A program made the position numbers and the translations under genes. The notes beneath the pieces were generated by a model that had not been told where the DNA came from, ran no database searches, and saw only the letters and a program-made list of their open reading frames with translations. Shown in pieces: positions 31,871-45,130 of a DNA stretch of 64,000 nucleotides. The DNA is from Blasia pusilla. Its lineage: Eukaryota > Marchantiophyta > Marchantiopsida > Blasiales. The DNA lies in NCBI GenBank assembly GCA_050084515.1, contig CM114273.1:37572001-37636000 (forward strand), given 5' to 3'. Position 1 is the first letter of the stretch. Every line of letters starts with the position of its first letter.

Positions 31871-33919
31871 AGTGGGGACAATACGTTCCCATGTGAGATG
31901 CGCGTGGCAGAGCGTACACTTGGCAAGGGCAAGGGCGCAGGAGCCACTCTGCCAGTTGGTACCGGGCCCGTATCGGGAAGCCACATCAGCATACAGAGTA
32001 GGAAGGAGCGTTCTCATTGGCCAAGAAGCCTAACGGCAAATCCTCCACCGGATGTGATGAGGATGAAAATTTGAACGTAGCCAATGCGCGGCGCCTTCCA
32101 AATCGCGTTGCTCTATCCCTCGGGCGCAACACTGGCGCCACTGGCAATACTCTGTCTAGCTTTTTACATTCACTGACTTTCTTCGGTGGACGGAGTCTGG
32201 AATCTGGAGCAAACCATCATCAGTGCTCTCTGCTGATGCGCTGCAGAAGAGAGTTGGCGATACTGCGGGTCCGTTCGCGGCCGCCTGCCGCTGCCCACAG
32301 ACGAACTCCATCATCGCAGGAGTAGAGTTAGTTGTAGTAGAGTGCAGAATTGTGGCCCGTGATTTCTGTGCCTTTTCCCGGTCGGTTCCTTTTCGCCTGG
32401 CGCTTGTTTGCCTTTAGCCTGGCTCTGTGTTGTGCTCTCGGTCGCCAAACATGGAAAACCTACGGGTGGGTCCCAGGAGCGTCATGCGCCCTATCCTTCC
32501 GCGTTAAAGATTTCCTGCTGAACGATCGCTTCTTTCCTCCCGCGAAACGCTTCGTTGCCGGCGTTCGTAGCAGCAGCGGCAGAGCAATTGCTGCCTGTCT
32601 CTCTGCCTGGCACGGCACGGTTCTGGCTCGCGGGTAGTGTTCCTGGCTTTCGAGCGAGTTGTGTTGCTTTCGTTGCTGCGAAGGGGGGAGGAGGAGGAGC
32701 TCAGGAGACGAAAGAGTGGTGGATCTATATTTGGCCGTGGCTTTGACTTGTGGCTTGTCGTGTCGCGCTGCATATTTGCACGTGAGATACAAGGTTGCGA
32801 ACGATCGTAAGTCGTTGGCGTGTGTCGATTGTCTCGGTAACTCGGTTTTTCCTTCGGAATGTGGTAGTGAGTGCTGCGATGACTATCCGAACAAGCAACG
32901 GACGATCCGGAGACTTTCGCGGCGCGTCTTCCTCGCCTCTCGCGATCTTGATAGCCGTTTCGAATCGTTTGCGACGTCGGTCTCCACGGGATAATTTATA
33001 GAAAACCTTTCAGAGCGCTCGAAGAGTACGTGGGATGTGCGTGTGATGGAGGACATTCAGATTACGATAAGAGATCGCGGCGATGGATCCTGGATGCTCG
33101 GCAGACGGATCGTTGCTCGTTTGTGGAAGGGCTCCGCATGACAGCCGAGCTATCTCCCGGAGTCTCGTTGGTAGCTTATAAGTGCGTGGCCATTAGACAG
33201 ATTTAATAACATATCTCAAAATCGGAGCCGCAGAGGATACTCATCCTACCTACCGTAATTCCGTGAACTTTCAGTCTGTACCTTGGTTGTTAACTGCGTG
33301 TTAGCACGGAGTTTCTCGATAGCAATATCTGTCGGAATTCGACTGACAATTATATACGTTCCTGCACACGCAATCTCTACGTCAGCAGGCGACTGCATTG
33401 TTAGTCGATCGGTTTAGGAGCCTATCCTAGATTTGAGTGATTGTCTTCGATGCTCCAGTTTCTCTCACCTATCCATAACCGCGTCGAAGGCTACGACAGG
33501 TGCACGAATGCCCGATCGCTCTAATTTATACAGTAGTATGATTGGGCCTTGAAATCCGGGCCGATGAATGGCCTCCTGCATGGATTTAGTTCTGCTTTGT
33601 CAGTTCATGGAAGTACAATGGAGGGATCACGTTTGGAGTGCGCGATGAGTTTTCTTCGTGGAAGCGTCAATGGATTGGCTATCACATCGTCGGACAGCCT
33701 CAACCACTCGGCGGTCGCATTCGGGTCATCCGGCGCATCTTGGAAGTAACTTTCGTTTTCTCATATGTCTCAAGGTTCCTCGAAAAGTAGCTATTGCAAT
33801 GATTAGACGCGGATATGCGTGCCTGCCGTAAGAACGCATCCATGGTCAGGGCGAACTGGCGGCCTTAATCCGTGAACGATCGCCATGTTCTATCCGTCGA
33901 CGGCGAAGTAGCAGAGAGA
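31871..33919 (+). other. Upstream region / 5' leader of the FBXO21-like gene
   Basis: GC content rises from about 31850 to 33100, unlike the AT-rich repeats before it, and drops again. Open frames on both strands (for example at 32017, 32350, 33549) lack recognisable motifs. This is the probable promoter and 5' untranslated region, perhaps with a leader intron, of the gene starting at 33920. A TATA box or transcription start cannot be assigned with confidence. Confidence 0.45.
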
Positions 33920-36900
33920 ATGGCAGGGCACAGAGCTTTCTTCGCTCAGTTCCCTGGGGAGATCCTAGCAAAGGTGATGTTGCAAACTTGTCTCACTTCT
34001 TGTAATCTACTCAAAGATGCCGGAGAATTTCATGACTTAGGATAGGAAGCCGCGAAAATGCACTTCAATGTAATCATGAACGTTTTGAAAGAACTTACAG
34101 TATGACTTGAGCTTAGAGCCATGTCAGCTTGACTCTGTAATAAGAGATCTAAAAGCGATCATTGTTGAAAGTTGCCGGGGACATGTTCGGGCACTATTGT
34201 TTATAATCCGCATCGAGTGTCACTTCGATATGAGAATGAGTGCAAGTGTACTCCATGGACTGAAGAAGCTTTTGCAGTGGGACATCTACTTCTATGAGCT
34301 CATATTTGCCGACACTACTGTGCAGGTTTTCAGCCAGCTGAAAATGGAGGATTTGGTGCACGCAACTGCTGTGTGCAAAGCTTGGCAGCAGGTTGCTTCT
34401 TCAGAGTCCCTTTGGGAATTAATTTGTCGACGCCGCTGGGGCCTGTGGGCTAATCTGCCCACCGATGCTGCCGCTGCTGGCACCAGTCAGCACACTTGTC
34501 CTCACTGGCGTAAAATGTGCCAGCAGAGGGTGGAGCTTGACACTTTAGCGCGTGGTCTCGTCGATGACATGGCCTGGCCCCTTAAAAGGCATAGCTGCTT
34601 GAGAAGAATCGTTCAGCTAGGCGATCTTGTCGTTGAGGTAGCTCCCCTCTTGCTACTCTTAACATCTGGTCGCCCGCAGCTAGTTTTCCCCTGCCGCTTC
34701 CAACTTATTTTTAAAAAACTAAGAGGACGGAGGCTAAAGTAAGAGAAGTTTCTAATTGTTGCACCCGCGTGAACAATCTTCGCTTTATGGGGAGTATACT
34801 CGTTCGAACTGTTACAGTGATCTGGCGGGATGTTGAGGTACTGCTTTGGATACAAAATACACAACAAATATGCGGGAGGATGCCAGTTTCGGTGGAGGTT
34901 TTGCAGCACTTCATGCAGCCTTGAAATGCATGTAAACGCTTGATAGTGAAGGAGAGGGGACAACGACCGATCCCAAAGCAGAGATACAGAAGCAATTAGG
35001 TGTTCAAAAAATCAACGAGGATCTATCATGCAAATCTACTCGGGAGGAATAACTGTTCCTTCTAGTGCTGAGATTTTTTTTTTCCTGTCTGTAGGAGTTG
35101 GAGAGGCTTGCATCTTCGCAAGGGGATCTCCAGGAAGGCATTCGATTTTTCGCTTCTGTTGCTTTAGAGCGGATCAATCAAAGAAACTGTGTCAAAGCTA
35201 TGCAAGAATTGCTCGCAACTCCACTACCACAGGTACTGAGTTCCTGACAGTAACGTATTTCTTAACGTTCATTCGTACTTGTGAGGTACCGGCATTCTTT
35301 CTCCGGGCTTTGGTTTGTGCTTCTATCACCCATAGAGACCAGATTCCGCATTCGTGATGCAGCAGCGATGTGGATCCGCCGTCATCACCATTCCTTTGTG
35401 AGTTGACCTGTGCTTGTGTGTAGCTGGAGGACTGTTTAGCAAGGGGAGCTTTGATAATTGCTAAACTCAGGTGTGTACCTTTCAATTTACGAAAATTAGT
35501 TTTTGATAGCTCATTTCTTCTTACAGGTGAAGTTCTTATCTTATGATCTTAGTTCAATTCTAGTAAAACTCAGTTTTTGGTTCCTCTCTTGGTAATAATG
35601 CGAAGATACTTAAAATTATAGCTCTTTTCATGAAATTTGCTTACATGGTTGGGACGTTTGACGGAGGAGAATGCGGTTTTACGTTCCTCTAAGCTGATGA
35701 AAAGAAAGTCTCTACATTTTCATACTTCTTGAAATGGGTGTGGCAGATATCAAGATCTGGACATAAAAGTCATTGAATCAAAGCTCGATGATTGGAAGGA
35801 CGTTCTGCTGAAGCGTCTTCGGAAGGATCCAGAGTAAGTAAATAAGAAGCGAACTCTTTACTTCTGAAGGACTACTAAAACTGGTTTTATCTCAGGGAAG
35901 AGCTTTCTTCACAAATTGATGATTAAGGAAGCAGTAAATTTTCTTCTCACATGTTTTTGTGGCACTGCGATAGATTTGAACGACACGGTGGACTCGAGAC
36001 TTCTGCTGGTGCTCTGGCTGCATTGAAACAACTGAACATTGTGCTCTTTGGAGAAGCACGGTGTGAAGTTACCTTCGAAGGTCAATCAACTGATGTTTTG
36101 ATTTCAGACAGTAATGACAGGCAGTGTATGAAATTGCGAGCAAGCAGAGACGACTACTTCAATCCTTCAAATTTATATCTCAATGAGGTGTTGGATTCAC
36201 GAAAAGGTGCAGAAATCAGGTAATTACTGCCTCTACAGACTATCCAGCACATCATCCCATCTCATGTGTTTCTGTCCACCGTTGATTCAGACATCATTTT
36301 TGAGATACAGATTTTTCTCTGTTGGTTCGTTTTATTCCCTCGTGTTAATTAATTTTCGTCCTCTAAACTTGACAGATTCGAGTTTATGATGGGTAGGCTT
36401 CTCTCCTATTTATTTCGTAGCTTCTCTCTTGTTTAAATCTACCCGTCTTTTTAGTGTTCGTATCAGGGATATGGACCCCTTCCTTTCCTGAGTTTGTGTT
36501 CGGATGCTGAACGGACAACGTTGGCCGCACAGTGGTTTGGCTGTGTTTTCACATTTGGGTGTGGGTTGGTCTCTCATGTTGCGTGTTGTCCTATCCGCCC
36601 TTCCAATACAATTCGCTGAAACTCTTGTTTTGTGTTCATTCAGTTTGGCTATCATTCACTCTGCCATAGGCCGGCGATGTCGTATACCCGTCCACATGGT
36701 GGCCATTCCCATGCATTTTGTCACGAAGGTTGGAGAGGAGGGAGTACCCGATGAGCGTTTTGTTGACGTGTTGGATTCGGGACGCCTTCTTCAACGCAAC
36801 GAGTGCATTGACCTCATTCAGTAGGTACCAGGTACCTTAGTGAACCATTGTTAGATCGGTTAACTTTCAAAATGTGCTAGATGTTTTCCAAATCGCTGCT

Positions 36901-39900
36901 ACTGAAGGGCCGACCTCCTGTATTACGCTGGTTGGCTCATGGTTTGGTAGAGATAGGAGCTGGAAATTTCGTGGAGAGTAGTATCGTGAATGGGCTCGTT
37001 AGGTGTCAAAGTTTGTTCCCTTTTGCTTGATTGGGTTTCAAGTTGCGGCATGCTTCAAGCGTGGAAATCATGATTTGTACTGACAGTGTTTGTTGTACTG
37101 GGCCAGATCTATGGGATTAGAGTACGAGGCCAAAATGCTTGCTCCAGTTCATCCCTCCAGCGTCTTTGTCGCCATATGTGACAACCTCATTGCAATTTAT
37201 TCCCAGGCAAGCGTTCTAGTCTTTGGGATGGGCATAAAAGCTTATCGTGTGTCTTCCTACCTTTGCAGGGGTGTCCAGGTGCCTTAGACCAACTTGTGAA
37301 TTACCATTGTACCCTGGAAGCTATACATGATGCATTACGTTGTCCTTTCTCCTGGTAATATCCACATGAATGCGTTGATTCCTTTCATTTATTTGCATGT
37401 GGAGTTGTCAAGGAATGCTTCCAGTGCCTGTCCGAGCATCTGGTGCGAGCCGAAGTGAAACGAGTGGATTAGCTCTTAGTCGTCCAAGAATATATTTCGA
37501 GACTCGCTCAAAATCTTTTTGTGACAATCTATTCCAAATACAGCTTCATTAATCAACTGCACCTGACTGCTAGGGGCTGGTGCGAAGATGGGTTTGTGAC
37601 TGCTACAGTCGTGAACTCTGAACTCTGAAGCGCAGACGAAATTGTGAGGCCAGGTAAACCCCGGGCTTTCTTATTTGCGTCATACTTCTCGAGCTCTAAA
37701 GCTGAAAATTGTTGCTTGCTTTAGGGGGACGGAGATCAAGATGCCAGAAGACAACCTAAAGAGCGACAACGAATGCTTTTACCTCTCTTGGACCTGCTAC
37801 TGGCAATAACACCAGAGGATTGTTCTAATCGCTTTACCCGTGTGAAGGTTCGTACCCATTTGAAGAGAGTGCTCGTTACTCCTTGCCAAGATTCTTAGGG
37901 AGTTTGCTCTTGATCATCTCATCTGTCATTTCTTGTCACCTGCTTCAGGGTCAAAAAATTCATGCCGGAGTCTGGGACGCCACTCGCATTTAAAAGAGCA
38001 TACAAGAGAACCCAGATATTCATGTATGAGTTGAATATAAATATATTCAATGGGTACTCTATTAGATGCGAGATGTTGTAAAGAACGGTTGAGAGTCACC
38101 TCTGTGGTAGGGCATTCCCGCAGCAGCCTCTTGGAAGTTCATTCAGTCACTAGGATGAAAGTCTTACTTCACGGTCACTGCTTTCATGTCAGGCTTTGCT
38201 GGAGATTGCAGACTTCGAAGCAGCACTCGAAGACTTACAGGTGCCAAAATTTCCCGCAGGATTGTACTAATTAGTTCTAATAGTTGCTTCAAAGGTAATT
38301 TATGGTTTATGAGTAATTAGTGTCTTGATAAAACAGTTGCCGAGGAGTATAAAAACAGAAATGGGTTGGTTCTCAGGTCAACGCATTTCTTTGAAGCAGG
38401 CACTTTTGCGGTTGACGGATAATGCCGGAGCAAATGCTGAAGATGGAATTCCGAGGGCTCTACTGCAGCAGTACTTGCAAAATGCCCAAGAGAAGCGCGA
38501 CCGTCATGCAGTAAGCAGAATTTTCATCTCTGCTATGTCTTGAATCATTTTGCTCTGAACTACTCAAGAATCTAGGTTGCATTGGGATATTCAAACTTAT
38601 ACACGTGAAGCATCGACACATAATTTTCCGCGTCACAAAAGAAAATGTGGCGATGCTTCACTATAAGTAAAGCCTTCATCCAGACTGTAAATGTGCTTCG
38701 GTTGTGTTCAATCTAGGTATATGCTTATGCACCTACACGTGTCATGCATCATCTTGAAGAAATAATCTTCAAGTTGTTGAATCTCCGAATCTAGTCAATA
38801 TTTTTGGATTTTAGACTAAAAGTGTGCTTATGTCTACTTCCATGCCCGCTCTTTGCCACAAATTTCTTTTGCTATTTCGGTTTGCTTCGCAATGTGCAAT
38901 CCTGACAGGAGTTCTGCTTCTGTTGGGTAGGCTTGGAGCAGCGCACGGCGAACTCCCCGACCCCGCGATGTTCTTTACAAAATCGGAAATATCGTGAGCC
39001 ATGTTCGCTTGCAGTATCCTGGGGTTATTTTTGGGTGGGACAGTGAGTTCTCTCTTGATGAAGAATGGATCACCGCAATGAAGGTATTTGTACTCTTAGA
39101 CGGTAGCCTTCTTTGCTGTCTAATCAATTGAAACTACAGTATTCCTGCCATACGTCTGTTTTTCAATAATTACATTACTCCGAGTCACAAATTCGTTGGA
39201 TCAACGACTAAGACAAGTCCTAGTACGATCCTGTGCGCGTAAATCTTGTTATCGTATCCTGTTGGGATGGTGTCGGAGTCGATGGCCCTTCTAGGAGACG
39301 TGAAGTCCCTTGGCCCAAAGTCCCTGGATGTGAAAATTTAATTTTGTCTGTCGCTAGAATTGAATTCGACAATTATACTGTCCGTAGAAAATCCACGAGT
39401 AGCTATAGAGTAGTAGTAGCATATTGGTCCGAGTATGTGTTCTATGAAGTACTTACCTCCACTCCATCGTATTGCCTCCAGATTGATCAGTTGCAGTATG
39501 GTCGAAGCCAGCCCTTCTACCGTGTTCTTGTAGATCAAAACTTCCGCAATACTTCCACATATGGTAAAGGAACTTCCTTGGTTTGCAGTGAGTCGGATTC
39601 CGAATTTTAGACACTGATTTGTAAACGGATAGCTCGTTACAACGTGTGAAGTAACGTGTGATTCACAACTCTTACGAGGCCTGCCATAGATTCAAAATTT
39701 CAGGGTTTCATGTTGGGCCTGCAGTTGCACAGGAGAACATTAAATTGGCGCCTGGTAGTGGACCTTTAGTGCATGAAGAAATTGGTATGCACTTTATGGG
39801 TTACAGGTATGAATCATCACGATCCCTAAAAATTTATTCGGCTCTGTGCGAAAGCTTCAGTAATCCGCTTTGTTTCAGGGTGTAGACTGCTCAGCGATTC

Positions 39901-40292
39901 TCCCTATTTGAACATTGTCAAGGGTGGTTTGATTTGTACCCTCGTATATTCACTTTAAAGTGCTGCTCTAAGATCAGGTTGAATAGGTATTGGCTCCGGG
40001 CTTAACATGATATGTTGATGTTGATACTGAACTTGTTTTGGGGCTTCACAGAAATGGAAAGTATATACCAAATGCATACTTGAGTTATTTGTATCCAGAA
40101 GATGTTGTTGAGCAAGAGGATGACTTACAGCCGCAAGACCATGCTGAGGCAGACAAAGGACAGGGAGATAGATTGGAACTAAGCACACGAGCCTCTACTT
40201 CTAATGCGGATGGAGATGTTGGTGGCTCTTCTGAGTCTCTGCCGGGCCTGTCACTTGAGCATGAACGAGCGGCCCCAAAACCACCCGAGTAG
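33920..40292 (+). CDS. FBXO21: FBXO21-like F-box protein (F-box, SirB1-like, YccV/hemimethylated-DNA-binding domains)
   Basis: Multi-exon gene. Exons I could place with consistent phase: 33920-33973, 34326-34637, 35095-35232, 35424-35470, 35747-35833, 35974-36219, 36644-36820, 37107-37206 (GC donor), 37269-37354, 37725-37847, 38193-38240, 38400-38510, 38931-39083, 39482-39563, 39704-39806, 40052-40292. At least one exon between 37355 and 37724, and perhaps one between 37848 and 38192, is unresolved. The F-box spans exons 1-2 (FPGEILAK, then LKMEDLVHATAVCKAW and ESLWELICRRRWGLW). The SirB1/transglutaminase-like part has DDYFNPSNLYLNEVLDSRKG and RIPVHMVAIPMHF. The YccV domain has YKIGNIVSHVRLQYPGVIFGWD, QPFYRVLVDQ, AQENIKLAPGSGPLVHEEIG and FMGY. 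The order is that of animal FBXO21, a substrate receptor of SCF ubiquitin ligases. The start is the ATG in good F-box context. Confidence 0.88.
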
Positions 40293-40936
40293 CACCAAAT
40301 TTGGTAGGAGCGCAAGGGTTGTGTTGCTACTGCTGCCAGTGGACTTCCAAAGGATGAAGCTGTAAAGAGCATCGAATAGAAAGAAGTTCCGTTAATGTGC
40401 TTCAGAACCTTCGCTGATCTGGTTCAAATTTAGTCATAACTAACATCACCTGATGGCCTATTCTAGGGCAGATTTGGGTACGACCCAAATTTTATCAACT
40501 TCCGAACTCATTCGGGGACACCTACCAAAAAGGCAACGGTCCGTAGTCATTGTAGTGTTATGTCCGATTGTTCAGAAGATCTGTACCATAATCTTATTAT
40601 TAAATTAGAGCATTTTTACCGGTTTGTGTTGGGATTCCTTGGGGTGGGGAGGAAGTAAGAGAACGGCAAGCAAGATTGTGGACTAAGATATCAATTTGTT
40701 AATGAACTTATGTAAAAGTATTATGGGAAACTGGAACGTGACAATCTGGGTGCAAGTCGACTTTTGGACTTTTTTGAATGGTCACATGTCACATGTCAGC
40801 CTAACTAACGTAGACCCTTTGCCAAAGGTACTGTGCCAAAGGGATGTGTGCATACGCAGCAGGAAGTGAAGAAGTACGATACACGGATGTGATCTGAGTG
40901 CTCACCTTGATACGGAGCTTTCAGATATTAGCCTAG
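40293..40936. other. 3' flank of the FBXO21-like gene
   Basis: Probable 3' untranslated region, then spacer. No polyadenylation site is certain. Confidence 0.4.
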
Positions 40937-40980
40937 CAATCAGGTAAGGTAAATCAGGAAATATTTACCTTACCTGATTG
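40937..40980. repeat. Perfect 18-bp inverted repeat (hairpin)
   Basis: Arms CAATCAGGTAAGGTAAAT (40937-40954) and ATTTACCTTACCTGATTG (40963-40980) with an 8-nt loop. It lies about 650 bp downstream of the FBXO21-like stop. It could be the remains of a MITE or a structured 3' element. No run of T follows it. Confidence 0.9.
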
Positions 40981-42853
40981 GGAACCCCAAAAGGCATCCT
41001 GGTACAGCAGCGTTGGGGAGTGATTCTAAACCGATGCATGTTACTAATTGAGGTGTTTCACTTCATCCATAACAACATGCTTAGGCTTAAAATACATACC
41101 CTAAGAATATATATAATACAAAAAATGGCGAAAAATGATATGCTTCTATACTGAATGAATATGGCATTCCTTGAAGGAATGTCACAAACACACATGATTG
41201 CTTATTTTGTCTCATATCATACTTTTGGCATATTCACTCATTGTAACTTGTGGATTTATACTTTTTCTTCGGTATTCCTTGCCTCTAAAATATTAGCACA
41301 CATTGCAAGTTTTCTTAGTTGCAAGAAAATGTTTATCATATATATTGTGTAGGTTTGGAGATATTAAAGTCTACAGATTGCTCAACAAGAAAAAGCGGTA
41401 GTTACATTAAAAGAATGCGCAATTTACAACCTATACTGGTATTGGATACCTTGTTGGCAAAGGAAGTTTGGAAATGTTAGAAATTGTCCTCTTTCCCACT
41501 CTCCCCGCTCCTCCATGGACACACTTCTACAACAATACATACTATAGGAGAGATACTCCTTAGTCCATGAAGGACCAATCTTTGCAAGTTCTTTTCCCCT
41601 TGTGGAGTTTTTGGCAAGCATACAATGTGTCATGGTGTGACCGCATAATAACCATTTAAGCAAAAAAACCTGCATGCAAACTTTGCAAGTTTGTCTATGA
41701 GTTGTAGTAGAAAGCAAAATTTGCAAGTTCGGTATAGACCGCATACGAGAGGAAGATGTATAGATCCATCTCCATGGAAGATCATGTGGACCACAAAATT
41801 AAATAATTTTTTAGGGGTGCCTCCATAGCCATTCACATTGACAAAATTGCACTCCCACTCGGCCCATGGCATGGTAAATTTTTCAGTTTGCCAGGACTTT
41901 CCATGTGGAGAAATCTAATTTCATATTTGTGAGAATTGAGAGATCTATAAGTTACAACTTAAAGATTACATACTATTCTTGGAGAATAGTGAGTAGATTA
42001 CATCTTATTCTTATAGAATTACATACCACTTTTGGAGAATGGAAGAGTATTTAAGTATTTTCAAGAAGCTTGTGATAGGCCCTACATATGTACTAAATTT
42101 ATAATGTCCCTTTAAAAAATATACTGAATGTTTACCACAAAAGGGCCTCTACTTTGTCCAACAAGAGAGAGTTTTAGGCTTCCTATCATCGTAGCAATGG
42201 CCCTACCTCCCTTTTCATGGTGGGATGGAGATGTCTTGATGACTTGATTATGAAGCTCCTTTGTTAGCTTCTATATGGATGAAAATCACTCCAAAATAAA
42301 AAGATTAAGTCCATCGTCGCATGTAGTTAAGTTTATGGCACCCATGTCAGTAGGGATGCAAGAAGCAAGTCATGATTGCGGCTCCAAGGAGGAAAGACCT
42401 TGGTATGACATTCCAAACTTGAAACTTGGACTAGCTAGTCACGAGACTATGAAGAGCAAGGCAATGAGACACGCGACTACCTTTAGTCGAGACACGCACA
42501 AGTCTTGTGACTAGCCTTTGGCAAGAAAGGGAGGTAGCTACTTGTAGAGAAAAAGTCAAGGGCAAGAAGCAAAGGACACGTGAGTAGTCAAGATGGACAA
42601 AACGACACAAGACTAGTGACGAAACGCAAAGAGTGGCAAGACAACCATGAGATGTCAAATGGGGAGTCGAAACCGATGTTAGCCATAAGATACATGAAAT
42701 GCAGGATCAAGCTCGAAGATTTTTTTGGGAAGTAGAAAGTTGCATAATTTCCAAGAAGCCTTTGCCAACCCATATTGATAGATAACTAGTCAAATGTTGA
42801 TCCGTGGATTGCAAGCCATGTTTGGGTAGAGGGCCCAGATCAAGGGCGCGAGG
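40981..42853. other. Spacer, no gene recognised
   Basis: AT-rich. Short ORFs on both strands have no motif. Confidence 0.4.
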
Positions 42854-42857
42854 GGGA

Positions 42858-43489
42858 TGTCGTGCGCATACACATCTCTACACAACATACATCGCTATCA
42901 CCGAACACACACACAAACATGCACGATCCCATGCTAACTCATGGCATCCAAACAACGAGACAAGAAGTATTAAAATATCTCTAATAAAGTAAGATCCAAT
43001 CTCTCTCTACACCATCTCACACCATAGCTCTCAAATGTGTGCACTCTCTCTCATGTCAAACCAAACCCACTCTCCTAATGAGAGGCTTGGGTTACACTCA
43101 CAAGGCAAGAGACCATAGCTCCTCCGCCTCATGCCAAGAGGTTCAACAAAGAGAGAATGAGGTCTCAAGCTCTCTCTCCTTGAGGTATACCCCTCCCCTC
43201 TCCCAAGCTCTCTCCATGGTAACCTATTCTCCCAAGTCACCTCCTTGGCTCTTGACCTGATGTAGGAGGTCAAGGGCCACTTACCAAAAAACGAAAGTCA
43301 ATCATATACTCAAAATGGTACTTACCTAAAATAGTAAGTTCCTCAATATGGCTCCAAATGAGCCGAAACGAAAGGGAAACCTGCTCTCTCAGGTTTCTTG
43401 GGGCCTGAGCAGGTCATCCTCGACCTGCTGAGCGTGTCCTCCACTACTCACGAAGGCGCTCTACTAGATCTCACCTAAAAGACGTGATA
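42858..43489 (-). mobile_element. Solo A-B unit of family M
   Basis: Minus-strand unit of 632 bp. A starts with TATCACGTC (a one-base change from TGTCACG) at 43489. B ends GCGCACGACA at 42858. It is flanked by the 4-bp duplication GGGA (42854-42857 and 43490-43493). The A-B join (CTTACTTTATTAGAGATATT) is the same junction as in copies A and E's solo. It is far from other family M copies, so solo units arise by deletion at independent loci. Confidence 0.88.
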
Positions 43490-43493
43490 GGGA

Positions 43494-44269
43494 CAATATG
43501 GATGGTGGGATTTCCTTGAGGAACCCCAAAAGTACCGATAGGGGAGAAAACCCTCCCTTCCTACTTGCCCAAGTCCTTCAACCAAGAACTAACCGTGAAA
43601 TGTGTTTGGCCGTATTTCAAGTTTGAGCTAGGGGATGTGCCTTGAGGAATTAACTAATACGCTCTCATATAGGCAAGTGACTTGGGGAGATTAGTTGAGT
43701 TGTGGGGAAGAGGCTTCTTAGAGAAACGGTATGCACTTACGGAGACTCTTTCCGATTAGCATTTGGTGGATTCTTAATTAGCTATCCATGGAACACACAA
43801 CCAATTGAATCTTTGGGACTCAACATAAGTCTTCCACTTGCCAAGGTCAAGCTCAAGAAAACTTTGAGTTGAAGCTATGTGAACTAGAGGTGAGACTCTA
43901 TAATGTATCTAGTTTTTGAAGATGAGATATGTGGTGATAGAAGTGGATTGGTTACAAATTGTAATGAGAATATAGTAGTATCTCTCAATAGAGTTAGACA
44001 TCTATCTATAAAAGAGTTTAATATATCTCTTAATGCGTAGCTCAAGCTTAAATACAAAGCCTAATAGCTCCCTTGCTTAAATGAAATGTCCATTATGTAG
44101 AGGAGAGAAATCTATTATTCCAATAACAATTGAGATCTTCCTTAGCTCTTCGTCCACTTGCTACACAAACAATTCTTTCCCTTTCAATCAATTCATTATA
44201 GAAGGGCTTGATCAACTTCAAAAACTTATTTCCAAGAATTTGCACAAAATAATCTTTTCCAACATTCTC
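43494..44269. other. Spacer, no gene recognised
   Basis: AT-rich; no motif seen. Confidence 0.4.
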
Positions 44270-45130
44270 TGTGGGACAACCTTTGACATTGGTGGAGCTC
44301 ATTTGCGATCATGTATGAGCGAAGCAAGTTCTTGGCTTATTGCAAATCCTTTTATCCTTCCATTTCATCTTTCACGAAGTTAATTTTTGACAACTTTGCG
44401 ATTATGCCTTGGACTTCCACTCCCTCATTGTGTATGAAGAGAACCCATGGAAACGAAGGGTATCCACGTTCTCCGATGTGCACATGGTGGAGAATGAACG
44501 ATGACCCATAATGTGATCATAAAGACAATAACATCAATTGCTCGTATTACACGGTACATTGTTGCAAGAGAAACTGTATGTCCTAACTTCTACTACATAA
44601 GCAACATGAATGAGTTTATCTTGTTATATATTGATGTGACTTTTGTCTATTGGATGATTTGGTGGGTTTTGATCCAACACATTCTAACTAGTTGTGTCAA
44701 GCTCAAGCATATCTCTTTCACAACCAATGCAACAACAAGAATCAAGGAGTTAAGTTATCAGTTGAAGCACACAATCGGTAGATTCATTCCTTTTGCACTA
44801 GAAATATCTTGGCACATATCTATGTTTTTTGATCTTTTACTGAAAATATATGCTCACTATTCCTTTGAGAATCATCAACTCGCCCCTTCTCGCAGTCCTT
44901 CTCTCTCGGTTGCCACTATTCATTAACGATGCATCTTGGTGGCATTAAAACATTCACAAGTAGTGGTGGTAATACATCTAGCCAAAGTGCGGTCACTCAT
45001 CTTGTCATCCATTCACGTCTAACTAGTGTTCAAGTCACATTTGCTTCAAGTTATTAATCATGTAGCTCGTCGAGTTGGTCTTTTAGTTGGTTTGTTGCCA
45101 TTTTCTTTTTGCATTCTTTCTTGTATGTCT
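44270..45130 (+). repeat. Dispersed repeat X, copy 2
   Basis: Related to 29690-30620 with landmarks in the same order and orientation. Includes a 141-codon frame (44501-44926) without recognisable motif and without a conserved counterpart in copy 1. Confidence 0.6.

Noticed and set aside
32017-33001. Several overlapping open frames upstream of the FBXO21-like gene
   Set aside because: They overlap one another on both strands in GC-rich sequence and show no conserved motif. More likely 5' leader or promoter.
37355-37724. A complete exon in this stretch of the FBXO21-like gene
   Set aside because: Candidate acceptors and donors gave stops in the required phase, so no exon is claimed here.
42858-43489. 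A CRISPR-like or satellite array
   Set aside because: No regular spacing; the region is one solo A-B unit with a 4-bp duplication.
44501-44926. 141-codon frame in repeat X
   Set aside because: No motif and no open counterpart in copy 1 of the repeat.
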